Below are positions 1 to 11,535 of a stretch of DNA of 64,000 nt, piece after piece. How positions within the stretch are numbered: position 1 is the stretch's first letter; each line of letters begins with the position of its first letter. Origin of the DNA: Pyronema omphalodes (lineage: Eukaryota; Ascomycota; Pezizomycetes; Pezizales; Pyronemataceae); assembly GCA_024516155.1 (NCBI GenBank), contig JAJJXM010000015.1, positions 248,001 to 312,000 on the forward strand, read 5' to 3'. The notes beneath the pieces were generated by a model that saw only the letters and a list, made by a program, of their open reading frames with translations, was not told the DNA's origin and did no database searches. The position numbers and the translations under genes were made by a program.

Positions 1-1936
1 ACTCGTCTGCGCGTTTATATTGTCGACATTATTAATGAATGTACACTGCATAAGATATTGCACAGCGTGTTTCACTTTTTACCATAGCCCTTGGGTTCAT
101 GTCTATATGCATGTTCCATTCGGTTACTGGTGGTTCTCAAGCGCAGGTAAGACTTTGGTCGAATATGTATGTAGATTGGTAAATTATAAGTATAGAGGTA
201 CCACATGATTGCGTAAAACTTTTCAAGGAAGGTTTTGGTTGGCTTGTAATAAAGACCTTTAACCTTGGAAACATTATAGGCATGATTGGATTAAAATATT
301 CTTACCAAGTAGAAACGCAGAAAAATCTCCAAGCCATCGCAAGGTATGCAACGTATACAGATTTTTACGTATCAGAAAACCAATCCTATTTTCGTTTTAT
401 CTTATCGCCACGTATACAGCGCAAGGCGTTTTCTCCCACCTAGTTTTTATATCTCTATATGATTCTACAATATATCCTGAAGCGTACATTAAAGACATTT
501 CAACTTGGACTTTCTCGCCTATGTGGTGTAGAGTGAATTCGTTTCATCAGCTTTTAGTCCGTCATCACCGCTCGCTCGCCAGGGACCTAAGCCGCCGGCG
601 CCTCCGAGCGTGCAGGGGTTTGTTAGTGAATTATTAGCACCATCGCATAAAAGCTTGATGACCAGCAAGCTTTAAGGAGTTGATTAACTAAATTAGCGGC
701 GGCGACTCGCGGCGATGATGCAAAGGACGGAGGCGATAGAAAAGATTTGACGTCGGTGGTCAGTTCCTAGAACTTCTAGCGTTTTGACGGTTTTTTTTTC
801 TCGCCTCCGATGATTCACAAAAAGATGTTCCCACCATGAGTTGTATGGCCTACATACGGTGACCATGAAGGATCATGAAAACAAGTAACAACGAAAGAAA
901 GCAAGTAGGGTAATAAGGTGACATGCCGACTTGCAGGTTTCATGCAGTACAGCATGATAATTTTTTTTTTTTGATTTTCCTCTTTACAGTATCCCGTCTC
1001 CATCATCGCATCCATCGCGTAAACGATACTACACAAATACCATTCCCTGTCTACATATCCATGCATTACATACGATTCTCGCATGGTTTCTAGGATAGCG
1101 ATAGTCATGACGCCAATGGCGATGGCGATGCGTTACCTAACAGCTTGCGATAGATCCCCACCTCTACAGTACCCTGGAACTTCAGTCCCACTCCCGCATC
1201 GGCCACCCGCACCCTATCTTGTACCTTCCACTCCGGTCCTGGTAAATCTCTAATGGTGGGTGTATGGTTTAGCGGCGGAGGTTTTTTTTTTTGTAAATTA
1301 TTTCTAAAGTTGGAGGGAAGGTGGCTTGTATATATATCCTCAGTTACCACCCCACCAAGCTTTAATATTTCTCGATATTCATATCAGACAGTGGAAAGAC
1401 GCTATCTTATACGTCAACTTTGCCTTCAACAATTGTTCAACCTGGATTAAAGATACGCTAGCTCTTCTGCTTCAACGCTTACATTTCAACGCTCCGTCTT
1501 CCTGGCCACGCACTCCGCCATAACTCTGTATATTAAGGAACTTTCGCCGGTACCTACACAACGACCAAACTTTGATATTTGATCCAATAGCAAGAGATAT
1601 TCTATACGAGAGTGAAAATCGACTTCACTTCACCTTCATATCAAGGAATAGAAAAAGACATTATCCTCCACCTTCATTCATTGCATACCAGACTATCCGC
1701 AGTCAGATCGATTTCGCCGCCAAAACTCGCCCGCTTTTCGACCTGCCATTTAAGAAACACCACGGGATCTTGTTCAGCTGCAACGTATCCTTCGTCAATC
1801 AACCAGACATTCTGCCACTTCACAAGCTCGCCCACAAGTAGCGAGTTCACGCTCAGTCACGCCCTGTGTACAACCATTACCAACCCGTCAAACCAGAGGT
1901 TACATCTAGGAAGAGAAGACAAAAACAACCAGCAAC
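1..1936. other. Gene-free 5' flank of the PQ-loop gene
   Basis: I see no convincing gene here. The last ~500 bases before the ATG at 1937 are pyrimidine-rich on the + strand, as is common for fungal promoters and leaders. On the minus strand, 1105-1260 reads as a short open stretch with balanced amino-acid composition (around GPEWKVQDRVRVADAG). It could be a fossil exon, but no start, donor or homologous partner is visible. A run of ten or more T or A at 791-799 and 961-972 is the only simple sequence. Confidence 0.5.
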
Positions 1937-3227
1937 ATGGGGATGCATGCACAAACTAGCACACCATTAGCCGCGACGATTTTGGGTTTAATCGGAACGA
2001 TATTTTGGTGTATCCAATTGATCCCACAGATATGGAGGAACTGGAGGACGAAAACTACTACTGGCTTACCGGCTAGTATGATGTTGCTCTGGGCTATTTG
2101 TAAGTTTTTTTTGAAGTTCAATTCTTTTTCTTTTTTTTTTCATATTTCCCCAAGATCTGCCCCCCACCCCCGCCCCCCCCCCCTCCGTAGGTGTAGAATA
2201 CCGAAACTGCTATTCTTTATTTTGGAGTTTCTATTTTTTTGCTTTTTTTTACGTCCTGCAATGAACTGCACTTTCTTTGTGCACTTTCTCCACTTCCATT
2301 CCCCCTTACCCGTTGTTTTCTGCACCTCATCTCTTCATCCGATGCATATCTCCCGTCCACATAAAGTGCAGAAGTAGTACATGAGAGCATCAATGATCCC
2401 CCCCGCCACTATCATCATCATCATAGCATATCATATCCAACGTCTTTTTTTCCCTAACCAAAACCAACCAACCAAAAAAGAACCACTGCTAACATAATCC
2501 CCCTCCAGCCGGCATTCCCTTCGGCGTCTACGCCATCCTCCAAAACTTCAACCTCCCCCTCCAAATCCAGCCACAAGTCTTCATGGTCCTCTCCATGGTA
2601 ACCTTCGCCCAATGTCTCCTCTACTCCAACCGTTTCTCGGCCATAATCTCCAGTCTCCTATCTTTAGCCCTTCTCCTCGCCTTCGCCGGTATTGAAGTTG
2701 CCCTAATCTTCACACTCCGTCCTTTATACCATGCCGGCAACATTTCCCCCGTCTTTGCAATCGGGATAATCGCTGCAATCCTCCTTGCGGCGGGTTTATT
2801 ACCACCGTATAAAGAGGTTTGGTTACGTGGTGGTATGGTTGCTGGGATTAGTTTTGTGTTTTTGGGAATTGATTGGTGTGGTGCGTTTTTTTCGCTTATG
2901 TCTTTGGTCGCTCAGGAAACTTTTGATGAGATGGCTGGTGGCATGTATTGTGTTGTGTTGGCGTTGGAGTCGGGGTTGTTTTTATGTCATGGGATTTGGT
3001 GGTTGGTAAGGGGAAGAAAGATGTCAAAGGAAGAGATAGAAAGATTGGAGAGGTTGGAGAAGGAGGATGTGAATGATTCTAGTAGTACTGGGGAGGAGGA
3101 TTTAGAGGCTGGGGAAGGAGATGGAGAGAAGGAAAGAGAGGTGGAGAAAGAGGCTGAGGATGCAAAGGATGCGGAACAGGAAAAGGAAAGAGAAAGGGAT
3201 TTGGAAGCGGGGAGACAGATGGTTTAG
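1937..3227 (+). CDS. PQ-loop repeat multi-pass membrane protein
   Basis: Two exons (1937-2099 and 2509-3227) joined in phase 1 give a 293-residue protein. Donor GTAAGT at 2100 and acceptor CCTCCAG ending at 2508 restore the continuous stretch WAISGIPFGVYAILQNF across the junction. The first PQ-loop (QLIPQIW, PQ at residues 30-31) follows an N-terminal membrane segment. The second repeat (LLPPYKEVW, residues 151-159, then GISFVFLGIDWCGAFFSL) carries PP where the first has PQ. About seven hydrophobic segments are visible, followed by a charged Glu/Lys-rich cytosolic-type tail from about residue 222. The family (MtN3/SWEET/cystinosin-like fold) includes vacuolar and lysosomal amino-acid transporters. 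The fungal members of this length are mostly uncharacterised, so the substrate is unknown. The 409-nt intron is long for this genome and contains a poly-C tract at 2166-2182. The start is the first in-frame ATG, directly before the first hydrophobic segment. Confidence 0.88.
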
Positions 3228-4506
3228 AATACCTACGGGGACAAACGAAGGAAAATTGGTAATCGAGTGATATGGTTATGTTTTTGCATGAAGGATTCAT
3301 GGGGCTATTACTTTTGGTTTTTCTTGTCTATAGATGGTTTTGGCTTGATATGTCTGGCTGTTTTTTGCTTTTTTTGCTTGCTATTTTACGGCCTGGGGGT
3401 TGAATGTCCGATGGAGATTTCTTGGGTTTACTTTTTTTTTTTTTGATTATTTAGGGGGTAGGGGTGGTGGGTGGGCAAGGGGTCTAGCATAGTTACGGCG
3501 TTTATTAATCTTGATGAAAACTTTGGGGATGGCTATGATGAAGGTATATCAGCTGGGTTAGTGAGAAATTCAAATAAAAGTTACATACAGAAAATTGGAT
3601 ACAGAAGTACATTTAAAGTTTTGTGATTTATTTATGAAAACATATATTATAAAAACCACATCCCGCAACCATAACTATAACTATAAGCCTTTGGTTAAGA
3701 TGCTAGTTCAGAACCCGAATGCTATTTGATTGTCAATATTTATATCCATATCCATTAACAACCTCCGTCTAGTCCAATAATCTAATATAGTAATATCCCA
3801 TCTTACCTTCAAAAAGTAACAAAACCCGAAAACCCAAAAAACCGAAATAACCCATCCCAAAAACCATCCAAAAAACCACCTTTACCCAACCAATCACCCA
3901 ACCATCAAAAATCCAAAGATCTCGTACATAACTAAAATAACTAACATAACCCAACCCATCACCACCTCTACTAGTATCACCTATTATGCATTATTTCCTT
4001 CCTTCCTTCCTTCCCCTCCCCCCTCCTCCAACCCAAGAATCCCCGCAAACTGGATCCTGGATCCTAAATCCTTCACCCCCCCAAGAACCTCTGGCTCAAA
4101 GACTTCAAGACTTGAAGCGTTCTCAGAATCTCGATTCCCACAGTATCTCCGGCATCTCACAGCCGCGAATGTATTCGTGTACTATATATCATACTTGAGA
4201 AATATAGCCTCTCATACCATAGCCCCTCTCCTCTCCTCCCATACAATCCTATAAATCGAGACCCGGTATCAAAGACCATAAACGGAAGCTTTGGAGGGTA
4301 TGTAAGACGATAGACCTGGGGCTGGGGCTGGGTATGTACTATGATAATGATGGTGGACAATGGTGGGACAGGGTGGGACAGGGTATCGATTGGTGAATTT
4401 GGAATGGGGGTTTGGGTTTGTGGGGTTTGGGGTTTGTAGGACAATAGGTGGGAGGGTTGGTGAGTCTGGATGGGACTGGATGGGGCTGGATGGGGCTGGA
4501 TCAGGC
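3228..4506. other. Gene-free intergenic DNA
   Basis: No coding signal is visible. The region contains T-rich DNA after the PQ-loop stop, an AT-rich stretch with ACCCAA-like runs at 3780-3960, and a short CCTT repeat near 3991-4013. Confidence 0.5.
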
Positions 4507-4709
4507 GAGGGGGAGCTGGGGGAGCTGGGGGAGCTGGGGGAGCTGGGGGAGCTGGGGGAGCTGGGGGAGCTGGGGGAGCTGGGGGAGCTGGGGGAGCTGG
4601 GGGAGCTGGGGGAGCTGGGGGAGCTGGGGGAGCTGGGGGAGCTGGGGGAGCTGGGGGAGCTGGGGGAGCTGGGGGAGCTGGGGGAGCTGGGGGAGCTGGG
4701 GGAGCTGGA
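4507..4709. repeat. 9-bp G-rich minisatellite (CTGGGGGAG)n
   Basis: About 22 nearly perfect head-to-tail copies of a 9-bp unit, each with a run of five G on the + strand. All three + frames stay open through the array (GEL, GSW and GAG repeats), but there is no flanking coding signal, so I read these as artefacts of a 9-bp period. The regular G5 runs make it a strong G-quadruplex candidate. Confidence 0.95.
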
Positions 4710-5177
4710 GGGAGCTGGGAAGACCACGAGAAGCTAATCTTTCAGATCAATAAACAATAACAATGATAATCTAATCTTTCATCTCTGTATACCAGTCGTA
4801 ACCTTAAAGCTCAACAGCTCCAGCAGCTGTGAAGGACACTGCTATCGAATCCTCCCTCTCCCTCCCACAAAAAACACTTACTCCAAAGCACTTTTTATCA
4901 GATAATCCATAATCCATAATCCATAAGCGTGGTAGGCTGGACTGGGCTGGGCTAACCTTCCCCCATCCCCACATATCAAATATTAAACCCCGATGGAGAA
5001 GAGATACTGATACAGATCCGGATTGCAACTTATTGGCTTGCAGGTTTGTACTTGAGATGTAGATGTGGGTGTAGATGAGGATGTAGATGTAGATGTAGCG
5101 ACTTGGAGCTAAGAACCTGGAAGTTATGCTGTGATATTACTATGCTACTGGGAGTATGCTACTATGTTACTAGCTGG

Positions 5178-5252
5178 GAGTATGAGGCCTGGGAGTTTGG
5201 AAGTCTGGGAGTTTGGAAGTCTGGGAGTCTGGGAGTCTGGGAGTCTAGTGGC
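5178..5252. repeat. Short degenerate GGGAGTCTG/GGGAGTTTGGAAGTCT array
   Basis: A run of 8-16 bp units built from GGGAGT, TTGGAAGTCT and TCTGGGAGTCT. The units are imperfect and grade into each other. The surrounding 4710-5177 holds no gene that I can support, only a GTAGATGTAGATG-type short repeat near 5056-5096. Confidence 0.75.
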
Positions 5253-5340
5253 CTCGAAACCTAGTGACAAAGAGATAGAAGCTAGTGTGAACAGTAGGAG
5301 TAAACCGAGTGATATAGATAATGAAGTAAAATTTCATTGG

Positions 5341-5477
5341 CCTGTCTACCTGTCTACCTGTCTACCTGTCTACCTGTCTACCTGTCTACCTGTCTACCTG
5401 TCTACCTGTCTACCTGTCTACCTGTCTACCTGTCTACCTGTCTGCCTGTTTGCCTGTCTGCCTGGCTGCCTGGCCGC
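5341..5477. repeat. 8-bp minisatellite (CCTGTCTA)n
   Basis: About 12.5 perfect copies of an 8-bp unit from 5341 to 5440. They decay into CTGCCTGTTTGCCTGTCTGCC-like variants up to about 5477. The decay on one side only suggests that expansion acts on the left part. Confidence 0.95.
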
Positions 5478-5585
5478 TTTGTATATACTACGAATGTAGC
5501 TGTATACATACCTATATGAACCACCCACCATACCAGTAACCACAACTCCATCTGTGACTTAGAATTCCGGTAAATTGTAACGATA

Positions 5586-5810
5586 CCGAGATTTCATCAT
5601 TTATTTATTCATTTATTTATTGAATCATACGCTGACCGAGGCCTAAAAGGCCCATGCAGGACTAAAACAGTATCCGAATCCCGTCCTCGTGATCTAAACC
5701 ACCTAATGAGGCCTCCCAATCTCCTACACCCATATAACCCGTCAAACAAAGTATAGAAAAGAAATACAATGAGAAAAAACAACAGAATCGAGAAAGAGGA
5801 CTTCCTCACT
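5586..5810 (-). mobile_element. LINE 3'-end fragment (Tad-like), minus orientation
   Basis: Read on the minus strand, this ends in an (AATA)n-type tail (the TTTATT run at 5598-5621 on +). Just before the tail is a block matching the two LINE remnants at 22.9 and 27.4 kb: GCTGACCGAGGCCTAAAAGG..CCCATGCAGG at 5629-5659 on the + strand. The minus-strand translation includes LHGPFRPRSAYD, which matches LHGTFRPRSVYD in the 27.4 kb copy. No reverse transcriptase domain remains, so this is a strongly 5'-truncated or decayed insertion. Confidence 0.6.
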
Positions 5811-7597
5811 CTCCCGCTTGTCCTGTCATATCCTGGTCACCTCCTCCAGCATCCACCACCAAGCCCTTCTTACAGCCTATGGTATTTTCACTCGTCATCT
5901 GCCCTGTCACTTTACGATTCCCATGGCCTCCGCTTCCTCCCTGCCTCTGTCTCCTGCTATTCCCACCTCGCCTCTCTCCCGCTTTGTTCCTTCACCTTCA
6001 CCGGGGTTGTCGGTCTCAGGTTATCATTTCCCAGGATAATCTGGACGTTAATTCCACCACTGCGGACAACATCTGCTCATGCTTTATTGCCGGAGTGGTG
6101 TTTCATTGTTGGTTGATGCTGTTTCTTACCCCGTGCTCCATTCTGTTGTATCGCGGCTTTGTCGTTCTGTCGTACTGTCTGTTTTCCTGGTCCAGAATCC
6201 GTTGCCTTCTTCTTCCTACGGGCTCTCTTACCCCCCACAATCCGCCAATTGAGCTTTCGTCATTAGATAAAGTATTTCGTTGATTAAGACCGCTGGAACG
6301 TACCGGGTGATGGGTGATAGGTGATGAGCAGCGGGTGATATATCATGACTACCTCATTTCCGGAAGACTGGAATACTGGAATACTGGCGAGCTAGCAAGT
6401 GGTTAGCAAGTAACTATAGATTAGCTTCGTTTATTTATTAGTTTGTTTATTTATTTATTGATAGCCTATATAGGTATATACTATCGAATCGCAGGGCGTA
6501 TACAGTATACTGGATCAAAAAATTCAATCCTGTTCGGAGGAGGAGGGGGAGGAGTGGAGGCGGGGGGGCGGGGAAGACACCGTACCGTCAACCACGTTTG
6601 TTATTTGTTATTTGTTATTTGTTATTTGTTATTTATTATTCATTATTCGTAAAAGCTATTATTTTTTTAGGTGATATATCATAACTACAGACTACTGACT
6701 ACCTACCTACCTATATATAACCAGTTAACTGTATTTGTAGATACGATTAAAGAATTTTATCTTTGTTAAGCTACCTATAGAACTTGGGTTTATGATATAA
6801 CTTATAAGCGATATGGATAATGTACAGAAGCTTGGGAATATATTTGCTTCTTATTGTTGATAGGTATGGCTTTGCTTGCTTGGGAGTATCTGGATTTTGG
6901 GGTTGGGGTTGGGGTTTGGGGTTTGGGTTTCGTTTTCTGGTTCTGGTTCTGGTATTTGTTATTTCTATACCCCCCCCCCCCCCCCCCTTTCACAGATATA
7001 GTCTATGATTATCTATCATAAAGCATGTCAAATCAACAACTTACTAAAATTCCGAAAAAGAAAAAAATCCCTATGAATCCTGATCCTGATGGGGGTGCGG
7101 GGTAATACGGTACACCTACACCTACACCTTGCAAGTACCAATCGATCTATATGTACGATATACAAACTTACAATGTCTTACATTGTTTCACGATGAATAC
7201 AAGGGTACCTGCATAAGCGGGCCGAGGACACCTCTTTTTTTTATATTTTTATATTTTATTTCACAAGACGATTTATTTTTCAAACACGTGTCCATATCCA
7301 ACAACATATAATTCACGACGCCGACAGACATATACTCCGGCATATATAAATTATTTAAAGCCATCATATTGGTTAAAGTTAATTGGTATAACATAACAAA
7401 AAAACGCAAAAAATGCAACCCCAATCCCAGTGTGTGTGTTAAGTATCATATCGATAATAGTAAGTATCCCATCATAAACCCATCCAATCCAAACTTGCAT
7501 GATTACAAACAAAAAACAGCAAAAAGTACAAAACTAATGATCACAAACAAAAGCCAATCAAAACACGAACGCCATATCTATGCTAAACAAATAGCAC
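5811..7597. other. Gene-free intergenic DNA with simple repeats
   Basis: No gene that I can support. The 5820-6280 stretch is pyrimidine-rich with open frames but no codon structure. A second TTTATT-rich stretch lies at 6430-6462 without the LINE-specific block next to it. GTTATTT repeats occupy 6600-6650, TGGGGTT-type repeats 6893-6955, and an 18-base poly-C run 6970-6987. The 3' flank of the protease gene (7200-7597) is AT-rich. Confidence 0.5.
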
Positions 7598-9340
7598 TTA
7601 TGCCATGTTGTGGGAGATGGCAGCCTTGGCCTTCTCGAAAGCAGCCTTGACCTCGGCCATAGCCTCAGTCTCAGCCTTGCTCAAGAATGCCTGAGCATCC
7701 TCAAGGACCTTGCCAGCAAGATCCTTAATCTCCTTCTCGGAGGAAGGCTCCTTGTGAGTGTAAGGCTCACCGTCAAAGATCTCAGTCAAGTTTCCAGATC
7801 CTCCTCCGTTGTAGATGAGGATGTTGGGAGTGTCCGAGGGAATGTCGGACAAGACGTCACGAGAACCAATGGCAATCATGTTCTTCTTGAGCTGAGCGGG
7901 CTTCATCTCAGTGAAGAACTGAGAGTCGGACTTGGGCTGAAGAGACAAGAAGTAGGCCAAGAGACCAGCGACGTGAGGAGACGCCATGGAGGTACCAGAG
8001 ATGGTGTTGATGGCGTACTTGGATCCGATCCAGGTAGACTCAATGTTCAATCCGGGAGCGAAGATGTCAGTGCACTTTCCGTAGTTGGAGAAGTATGCAC
8101 GCTGGTCACCAAGAGTGGAAGCTCCGACGGTAACGGCCTTCTGGGCAGCAGCGGGGGAGTAGTTGCAAGCATCAGCGTTGTCGTTACCAGCGGCAACGGC
8201 AAAGTTGATACCGGCGTCGACGGCAGCGTTGACAGCCATGTCAAGAGAGGGAGACTATATAACATTAGAAATATTCACTTGCGATGCGATAATAAAGGAC
8301 TCACCTTTCCTCCTCCGAGGGACATGTTGGCGGCGGATCCCTTGAAGTTGGGGTCCTTCTTGGCCATCTTCTTCATGTGAGCCTCAGCAGCCCACTCGAC
8401 TCCCTTAAGGACATCGGACATGGTTCCAGATCCGTTTGAACGGAGGACCTTGACGGCATAGATGTTGGCCTTCTTGGCGACACCGTACTTCTTACCACCG
8501 ACGGTTCCGGAACAGTGAGTTCCGTGTCCGTTTCCATCCTCATCGGCGTCACCGTTGGGGATGGTCTTTCCCCAGTGGGCACGTCCCTCAAAGTCAACGT
8601 GCTCAACGTTGGTACCAGTGTCAATGACGTAAACATCGACACCCTCACCACCCTGGGCCTGGTGAATGTACTTGTTGAAGTTGCCAAAGTTAAGGCGCTT
8701 CTGGTGAGAGATACGGGCGAGACCCCAAGGAGCGGAGTGCTCAGTAACGGGGTCCTCAAGAGCGTAGACCTTGGAGTCCTTCTCAACAAACTCGACCTGT
8801 GTAACATAATTAGCCAAGGCACGGGAAATTACGGCTAAATAGTCACGTGTTCATGAGGCGTTATGCAATACCCGGGGGTATGCGTTCCGCAACACTGCGC
8901 CATCGCAACTCGGGTAATTCAGAGTAACTTACATCAGGGTGTCTACGGATCTCGTTCAAAGTCATATCGTCGAAAGCTCCAGAGTATCCGGACATTCCGG
9001 GGATGGTGTAGGTGTGTTTCAAGCCGGAAAGAGCCTCGACATTGTCGAACCAGCTGCTGCCGGAAGCAAGAGGAGCCTGGCTTCTCTTCTTGAGCTCGCG
9101 CGACTGTGTGCTTGCGAGATCTGCGACCCAGCTGTGGTGCTCGCTCGCCTTGGACTCATCGACGTGCTTCTTGAAGACTACGATGTAGTTGTTGGGGATT
9201 TCATGCTCGGCTGAGCTTGTTGACGAGAGGAGAGGAGCGGCATCCTTGTTAACGACGGTAGTGTCGAAAATGGGAGTTGCGATCGTAACAGAGATCGTAG
9301 AGAGGAGCGCAAGGAACTGGGCGGAGAGTGCGACCTTCAT
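7598..9340 (-). CDS. Cerevisin-type vacuolar subtilisin-like serine protease (S8), with I9 propeptide
   Basis: Three exons on the minus strand (9340-8933, 8796-8305, 8254-7598), all phase 0, encode 518 residues. The introns of 136 and 50 nt have GTAAGT/CAG and GTGAGT/TAG borders. A signal peptide (residues 1 to ~21, ending near TIATPIF) is followed by an inhibitor I9 propeptide (NNYIVVFKKHV at 50-60). The mature region begins around SAPWGLARISH (~157). The catalytic triad is Asp195 (VIDTGTN), His227 (GNGHGTHCSGT) and Ser389 (ISGTSMASPHVAG). The oxyanion Asn324 lies in AVAAGNDNADACNYSP. This motif set and length match fungal protease B/Alp2-type vacuolar endoproteases, which mature other vacuolar hydrolases and act in nitrogen-starvation turnover. 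Codon use is strongly C-ending, unlike the other genes here, which suggests high expression. No inactivating change is seen. Vacuolar location is inferred from family resemblance. Confidence 0.95.
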
Positions 9341-11535
9341 GACGCGTAAAAAGGGATATTATTATATGGGGATGTACTGGGATTTGTGGTATTGGATTTC
9401 GTTCAGTGTTCGGAAGACGGGTGTATAAATGGGTTGTGTTGAGGGAATGGGGGGGAGGAAGAGGAGAGTGTGGAGGTGATGGCGAGCTTAAGAGCTCCCT
9501 CTTGGAACTGGGATTCGACTCACTCACGGGGCTGGTTTTGGGATGTCTTGGCGGGCATTTCGCAGATAAGAGCTTACCTTTGGGCTTAGTCTTGGCTGTG
9601 TTTGGGAAAGTGTGGCTCGTCTCTCCACAATTGTACTAGAATTGAAGTGCATGCCACAGGTGACCAGTTGATGGTGGTTGCTTGGTTTTCGCGCGGACTA
9701 AGCCTAAAGAGGAAGCTAGACCGATTTTTTGGGGCAGCTTTCTGGATCAAGACGGGAGGAGCTGTGGAGCCGAGGGAAGCGTTTGATGCACGGCGATGCA
9801 GCTTGTCCGCAGCTACATTGAAGTAGAAGAATGGAAGGCTGTTGTGTGTGGTGTATAGAAGGGGGAGGAGGATGAGGAGGGTGGTTCGCGTGAGCACGCG
9901 ACTTGGGAGAGAAAGGAATGATAGAGAGATATCTGAATCTCCGACACAGCAGCCGTGTTTCCCTATCTCGCACGCGGTGGGGGATTTCTTTTTCTATCGC
10001 GAACAGAGTCTTTTTCTTTCTCTATCGTGAACAAAGTCTCTCTCTCCCACCCCCTCTATCAGCTTATCCTCCGCATTACCCGCGCCTCCCTCGCCACAGA
10101 CAGAAACAGCGACCCGACCGCCACCACAGACAGCTACTACAAAGGTGCGTGACGGTGGGCGTTGCCGTGATTCATAACATGCTATTCCGCATTCGGCGAA
10201 AGACTCACACTCGACTCGTAACGCGCTAGTCTTCCCGGGAAGCAGATCTCCTTCCCCAAGCTTAAAAGAGCTCTCTCTCACCGTGGGGTAGACTTGCTGG
10301 ATGGGCTATGATGAAGACGAGGAAGAAGCTACGGAGCTCTAAGCTTCGACGGGTACATTCTACGGGTATGTATGGAAGGAATGGGGCGGAGGTATGTATG
10401 TGGATGCATTAATGATTTTGTTGTTGTTGTTGTCGTGATATTTATAAATTGCACTTGATGTACCTGCATAATATACATAGTCTAGAAGGGATTAAGGAAG
10501 AGTATCCGCGGATGGGATGTGTATGTGTATGTGTGTGTGTTGTGGAATGATGCGTGTTTGGAATGATGCGTGTTGTGAAATGATGCTTGTTGTGAAATGA
10601 TGTGATGCTGTGAAATTATGTTGTGCTGTGAATCGTAAATCGTATTATGACGATAGCTTGGTTTCTCGTTGATTGAGAAGCTGCCAGGTGAGCTCAGGCA
10701 GCTCAGGCAGTTCAAGCAGCTCCAGCTCGAGCTCGATGCGACAACAAAAGTGTTGCTTGCTCACAGCTCCACAGCTCCACAGATCCACAGCTCTCACACA
10801 CCTCAACATCACATCACATCACATCCCAACGGCTTCCTGACGCACCGACTCAGAGCTCCCTCCCTCCCTACATACCTCATTTCCCCAAAAAGCCCCCGTG
10901 ACCACGCAAGGGTTGACTACTGTGGCTCCCTCCCTACTCCCCCCCAGCGCATCCACTCCCAGCCTCCAACCACTCCAACCATCCCCCCCCCCCCCCCCTC
11001 CCAGTTACCCGGATACAAACGGGGCGACCACTAACCATACTCACGCTCTGTTGGCTCTGCCGTCATACAGAAGAGAGGTATGATGCTCATGCCCTCCCCG
11101 AGTCGCGCTGTCCCCTTCATTCTGTGCACTATCCCATATCAAGCAACGCTCAATTCCTCTGTTCTCATACCATTCCTCTTCAAGTAACACTACCCTATTA
11201 TAGTAACGCGTTCTCTTCATCAACATCCCCGCTATCCTCTTCTGACATCGCGTCCTCCCTCCCCTTGCTCTCTCCTCCACGCTAGGCCAACTCAGCGATC
11301 CCCAGTCTACGCCCACTACCACCGTGGGGTAGACTTTCTAGATAGAACAGATAGAACACCGTATCACACTCATCGTCCAAACCCTCACAAGACCCTATCG
11401 AATCTATCCGTCCCGCCGATTCGCTGCTCCTCCCCGAGCAATTCTTCCGCTCTCGCTTCTCTCCATACCCGCTAGATACAAATGCATATGACCTGAGCTC
11501 GTTACTTGGTCAAGCAAGGCAATTCCCTCCAAGAG
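9341..11535. other. Divergent intergenic/promoter region between protease and BEACH genes
   Basis: This 2.2 kb separates two divergently transcribed genes and should hold both promoters. It contains a CT-rich stretch (9990-10060), an ATGATGCGTGTTGTG-type short repeat at 10520-10620, GCAGCTCAGGCAG and CACAGCTC repeats at 10690-10800, and a 16-base poly-C run at 10983-10998. The same 17-base string CACCGTGGGGTAGACTT occurs at 10279-10295 and 11320-11336. A minus-strand open stretch at 9586-9897 has a hydrophobic N-terminus but no other coding support. Confidence 0.6.
11304..11336. repeat. Hairpin overlapping the second copy of a 17-bp direct repeat
   Basis: AGTCTAC (11304-11310) pairs with GTAGACT (11329-11335). 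CCCAC (11312-11316) pairs with GTGGG (11324-11328), with G11311 bulged and a 7-base loop. The right arm is part of the 17-base string also found at 10279-10295. It lies about 200 bases upstream of the BEACH start, so it may sit in the promoter or leader. Confidence 0.5.

Noticed and set aside
1105..1260. Minus-strand stretch with GPEWKVQDRVRVADAG, possibly a fossil exon
   Set aside because: Composition is protein-like, but no start, donor or partner exon is visible and I cannot link it to a family with confidence.
4269..4760. Open frames of 96-152 codons with GEL, GSW, GAG or SSP repeats
   Set aside because: All frames are open because the unit is 9 bp long; this is a minisatellite, not a gene.
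6430..6462. Second TTTATT-rich run as a possible LINE tail
   Set aside because: The LINE-specific block (CTGACCGAGGCCTAAAAG) is not next to it.
9586..9897. Minus-strand frame of 103 codons with a signal-peptide-like start
   Set aside because: It lies directly upstream of the protease gene in promoter DNA, and apart from one hydrophobic run nothing supports it.
11506..11535. Upstream extension of the BEACH protein before 11536
   Set aside because: The extra codons begin at TTG, not ATG. The first ATG in frame is at 11536.
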